Source: Kitasatospora phosalacinea
Lineage (GTDB): Bacteria; Actinomycetota; Actinomycetes; Streptomycetales; Streptomycetaceae
Assembly: GCF_000716545.1 (NCBI RefSeq)
Contig: NZ_JNWZ01000097.1
Location: 1 to 21,001, forward strand
Reading direction: 5' to 3'
Length of the DNA: 21,001 nucleotides
Positions 20,520 through 21,001 of the stretch are shown in pieces (position 1 is the first letter of the stretch; each line of letters opens with the position of its first letter). Position numbers and translations under genes: made by a program. The notes under the pieces were generated by a model. The model did no database searches. It had not been told where the DNA came from and worked only from the letters and a program-made list of their open reading frames with translations.

Positions 20520-20941
20520 TCAGGAGCGGCCGCGGCGGCCGGCGCCGCCGGACTTCCCGCGCGGACGCAGCGCGGCGGCGGCGAGCACGGCGGGGACGGT
20601 GACCACCAGCATCGTGGTGGTGGTCGGGGTGCCGCGGCGCCTGGGCGCCGCGGCGGGCGGCGGGGGCGGCGGCAGGTGGACGACCGCGGGGGGCGCGGGC
20701 CGGCTGGGGGTGGGGCTCGGGCTCGGTGTCGTCGGCGCGGGGCTGGGGGCCGGCGCGGGCGGTGGCACCGCGCTGGGGGTGGGCCGGGCCGGGCCGGGCG
20801 CGGGCTTGGCGGGCACCCGGGTCGGCGTGGGTGTCGGGGTCGGCGCCGGCTTCGGGGTGGGTGTCGGCGTCGGTTTCGGTGTGGGCGCGGGGGTCGGCGT
20901 GGGTGTCGGGGTCGGCGTGGGCTTGGGCGACGGGGTGGGCT
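20520..20941 (-). CDS. Pro/Thr-repeat protein with C-terminal membrane anchor, partial (5' end missing)
   Basis: About 140 C-terminal residues are visible. The first ~45 are PT/PK dipeptide repeats ([20 protein letters not shown]), then a longer Pro/Ala/Ser-rich spacer. [20 protein letters not shown] leads into [10 protein letters not shown] and a basic tail ([10 protein letters not shown]). A long proline-rich stalk, one hydrophobic segment and a basic end suggest a surface protein anchored in the membrane with its N-terminal domain outside; no LPXTG motif is seen. The frame with this composition is chosen over the two others, which are Arg-rich shadows. The gene is cut by sequencing adapter at 20942, so any catalytic or binding domain is missing. 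Confidence 0.6.
20819..20917. repeat. Exact 27-nt direct repeat in the Pro/Thr coding region
   Basis: The same 27 bases occur at 20819-20845 and 20891-20917, 72 bp apart, within a longer GTCGGCGTGGG-type low-complexity run. Such repeats explain why the assembly stops here. Confidence 0.85.
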
Positions 20942-21001
20942 CTGTCTCTTATACACATCTCCGAGCCCACGAGACCGTACTAGATCTCGTATGCCGTCTT
21001 C
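20942..21001. other. Illumina Nextera adapter contamination
   Basis: CTGTCTCTTATACACATCT (20942-20960) is the Tn5 mosaic end, CCGAGCCCACGAGAC (20961-20975) the Nextera read-2 primer part, CGTACTAG (20976-20983) an i7 index matching N702, and ATCTCGTATGCCGTCTTC (20984-21001) the beginning of the P7 sequence. None of this is genomic. Translating across the junction yields the familiar artefact peptides [12 protein letters not shown] (plus), MGSEMCIRD and MYKRQ (minus). Confidence 0.99.

Noticed and set aside
20819..20917. CRISPR array or phage-like direct repeats
   Set aside because: The repeats are in-frame Pro/Thr dipeptide coding units without regular spacers or cas genes.
20726..20983. Plus-strand frame ending [12 protein letters not shown]
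   Set aside because: The end is translated adapter and the rest is the complement of the Pro/Thr repeats.
1..21001. tRNA, rRNA, riboswitch, transposase or integrase genes
   Set aside because: No cloverleaf-like segments, conserved rRNA stretches, known riboswitch cores or recombinase motifs were seen on either strand.

Overview
High-G+C actinobacterial DNA (roughly three quarters G+C by eye, strong G/C wobble preference, GTG starts, probable leaderless promoters). The gene families point to Streptomycetaceae (Streptomyces or Kitasatospora), but no marker gene settles the genus. The window looks like a complete or near-complete draft contig. Its first ~45 bases are a C/G-rich low-complexity break inside a FUSC-type membrane protein gene, and its last 60 bases (20942-21001) are untrimmed Illumina Nextera adapter, including an index and the start of P7.

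Layout. 1-925 (-): partial FUSC-like membrane protein. 1132-3853 (+): GNAT acetyltransferase, acylphosphatase, a decayed minus-strand fragment (2135-2389), a DinB/DUF664 protein and an archaeal-type IMP cyclohydrolase homologue. 3960-7355 (-): APC permease, cupin and FAD-dependent amine oxidase, read permease to oxidase; permease and cupin overlap by ATGA. This is a plausible amine or polyamine uptake and oxidation unit. 7535-8881 (-): secreted PHB-depolymerase-type esterase with a Ser/Pro linker and C-terminal module, divergent from a membrane SpoIIE/PP2C phosphatase (9122-10240, +). 10367-12224 (+): ketopantoate-reductase-like protein and an aminoglycoside-phosphotransferase-fold kinase. 12242-14907 (-): GNAT, an orphan coding tail without a start, a HAD hydrolase and a tandem-GNAT protein, in transcription order. 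15014-15445 (+): NTF2-like protein. 15477-17436 (-): MarR regulator, a His/Asp-rich mini-ORF and a DHA2 MFS exporter, with a MarR-type palindrome upstream. 17709-18461 (+): alpha/beta hydrolase with its own promoter and a ~135-nt leader holding a 17-codon ORF and competing hairpins. 18522-19434 (-): CYTH-domain protein followed by a frameshifted gene. 19671-20435 (-): DUF4239 membrane protein. 20520-20941 (-): 3' part of a Pro/Thr-repeat, membrane-anchored protein cut by the adapter.

There is no rRNA, tRNA, CRISPR array, insertion sequence, phage gene, defence island or recognisable biosynthetic cluster. The content is ordinary accessory metabolism and regulation. The best candidates for something undescribed are the structured uORF leader of the hydrolase (17538-17708), the His/Asp-rich mini-ORF between MarR and MFS (16892-16987), and the gene remnants with frame lesions. 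Because adapter was left in the assembly, sequencing or assembly error must be excluded before the frame lesions or missing start codons are read as biology.
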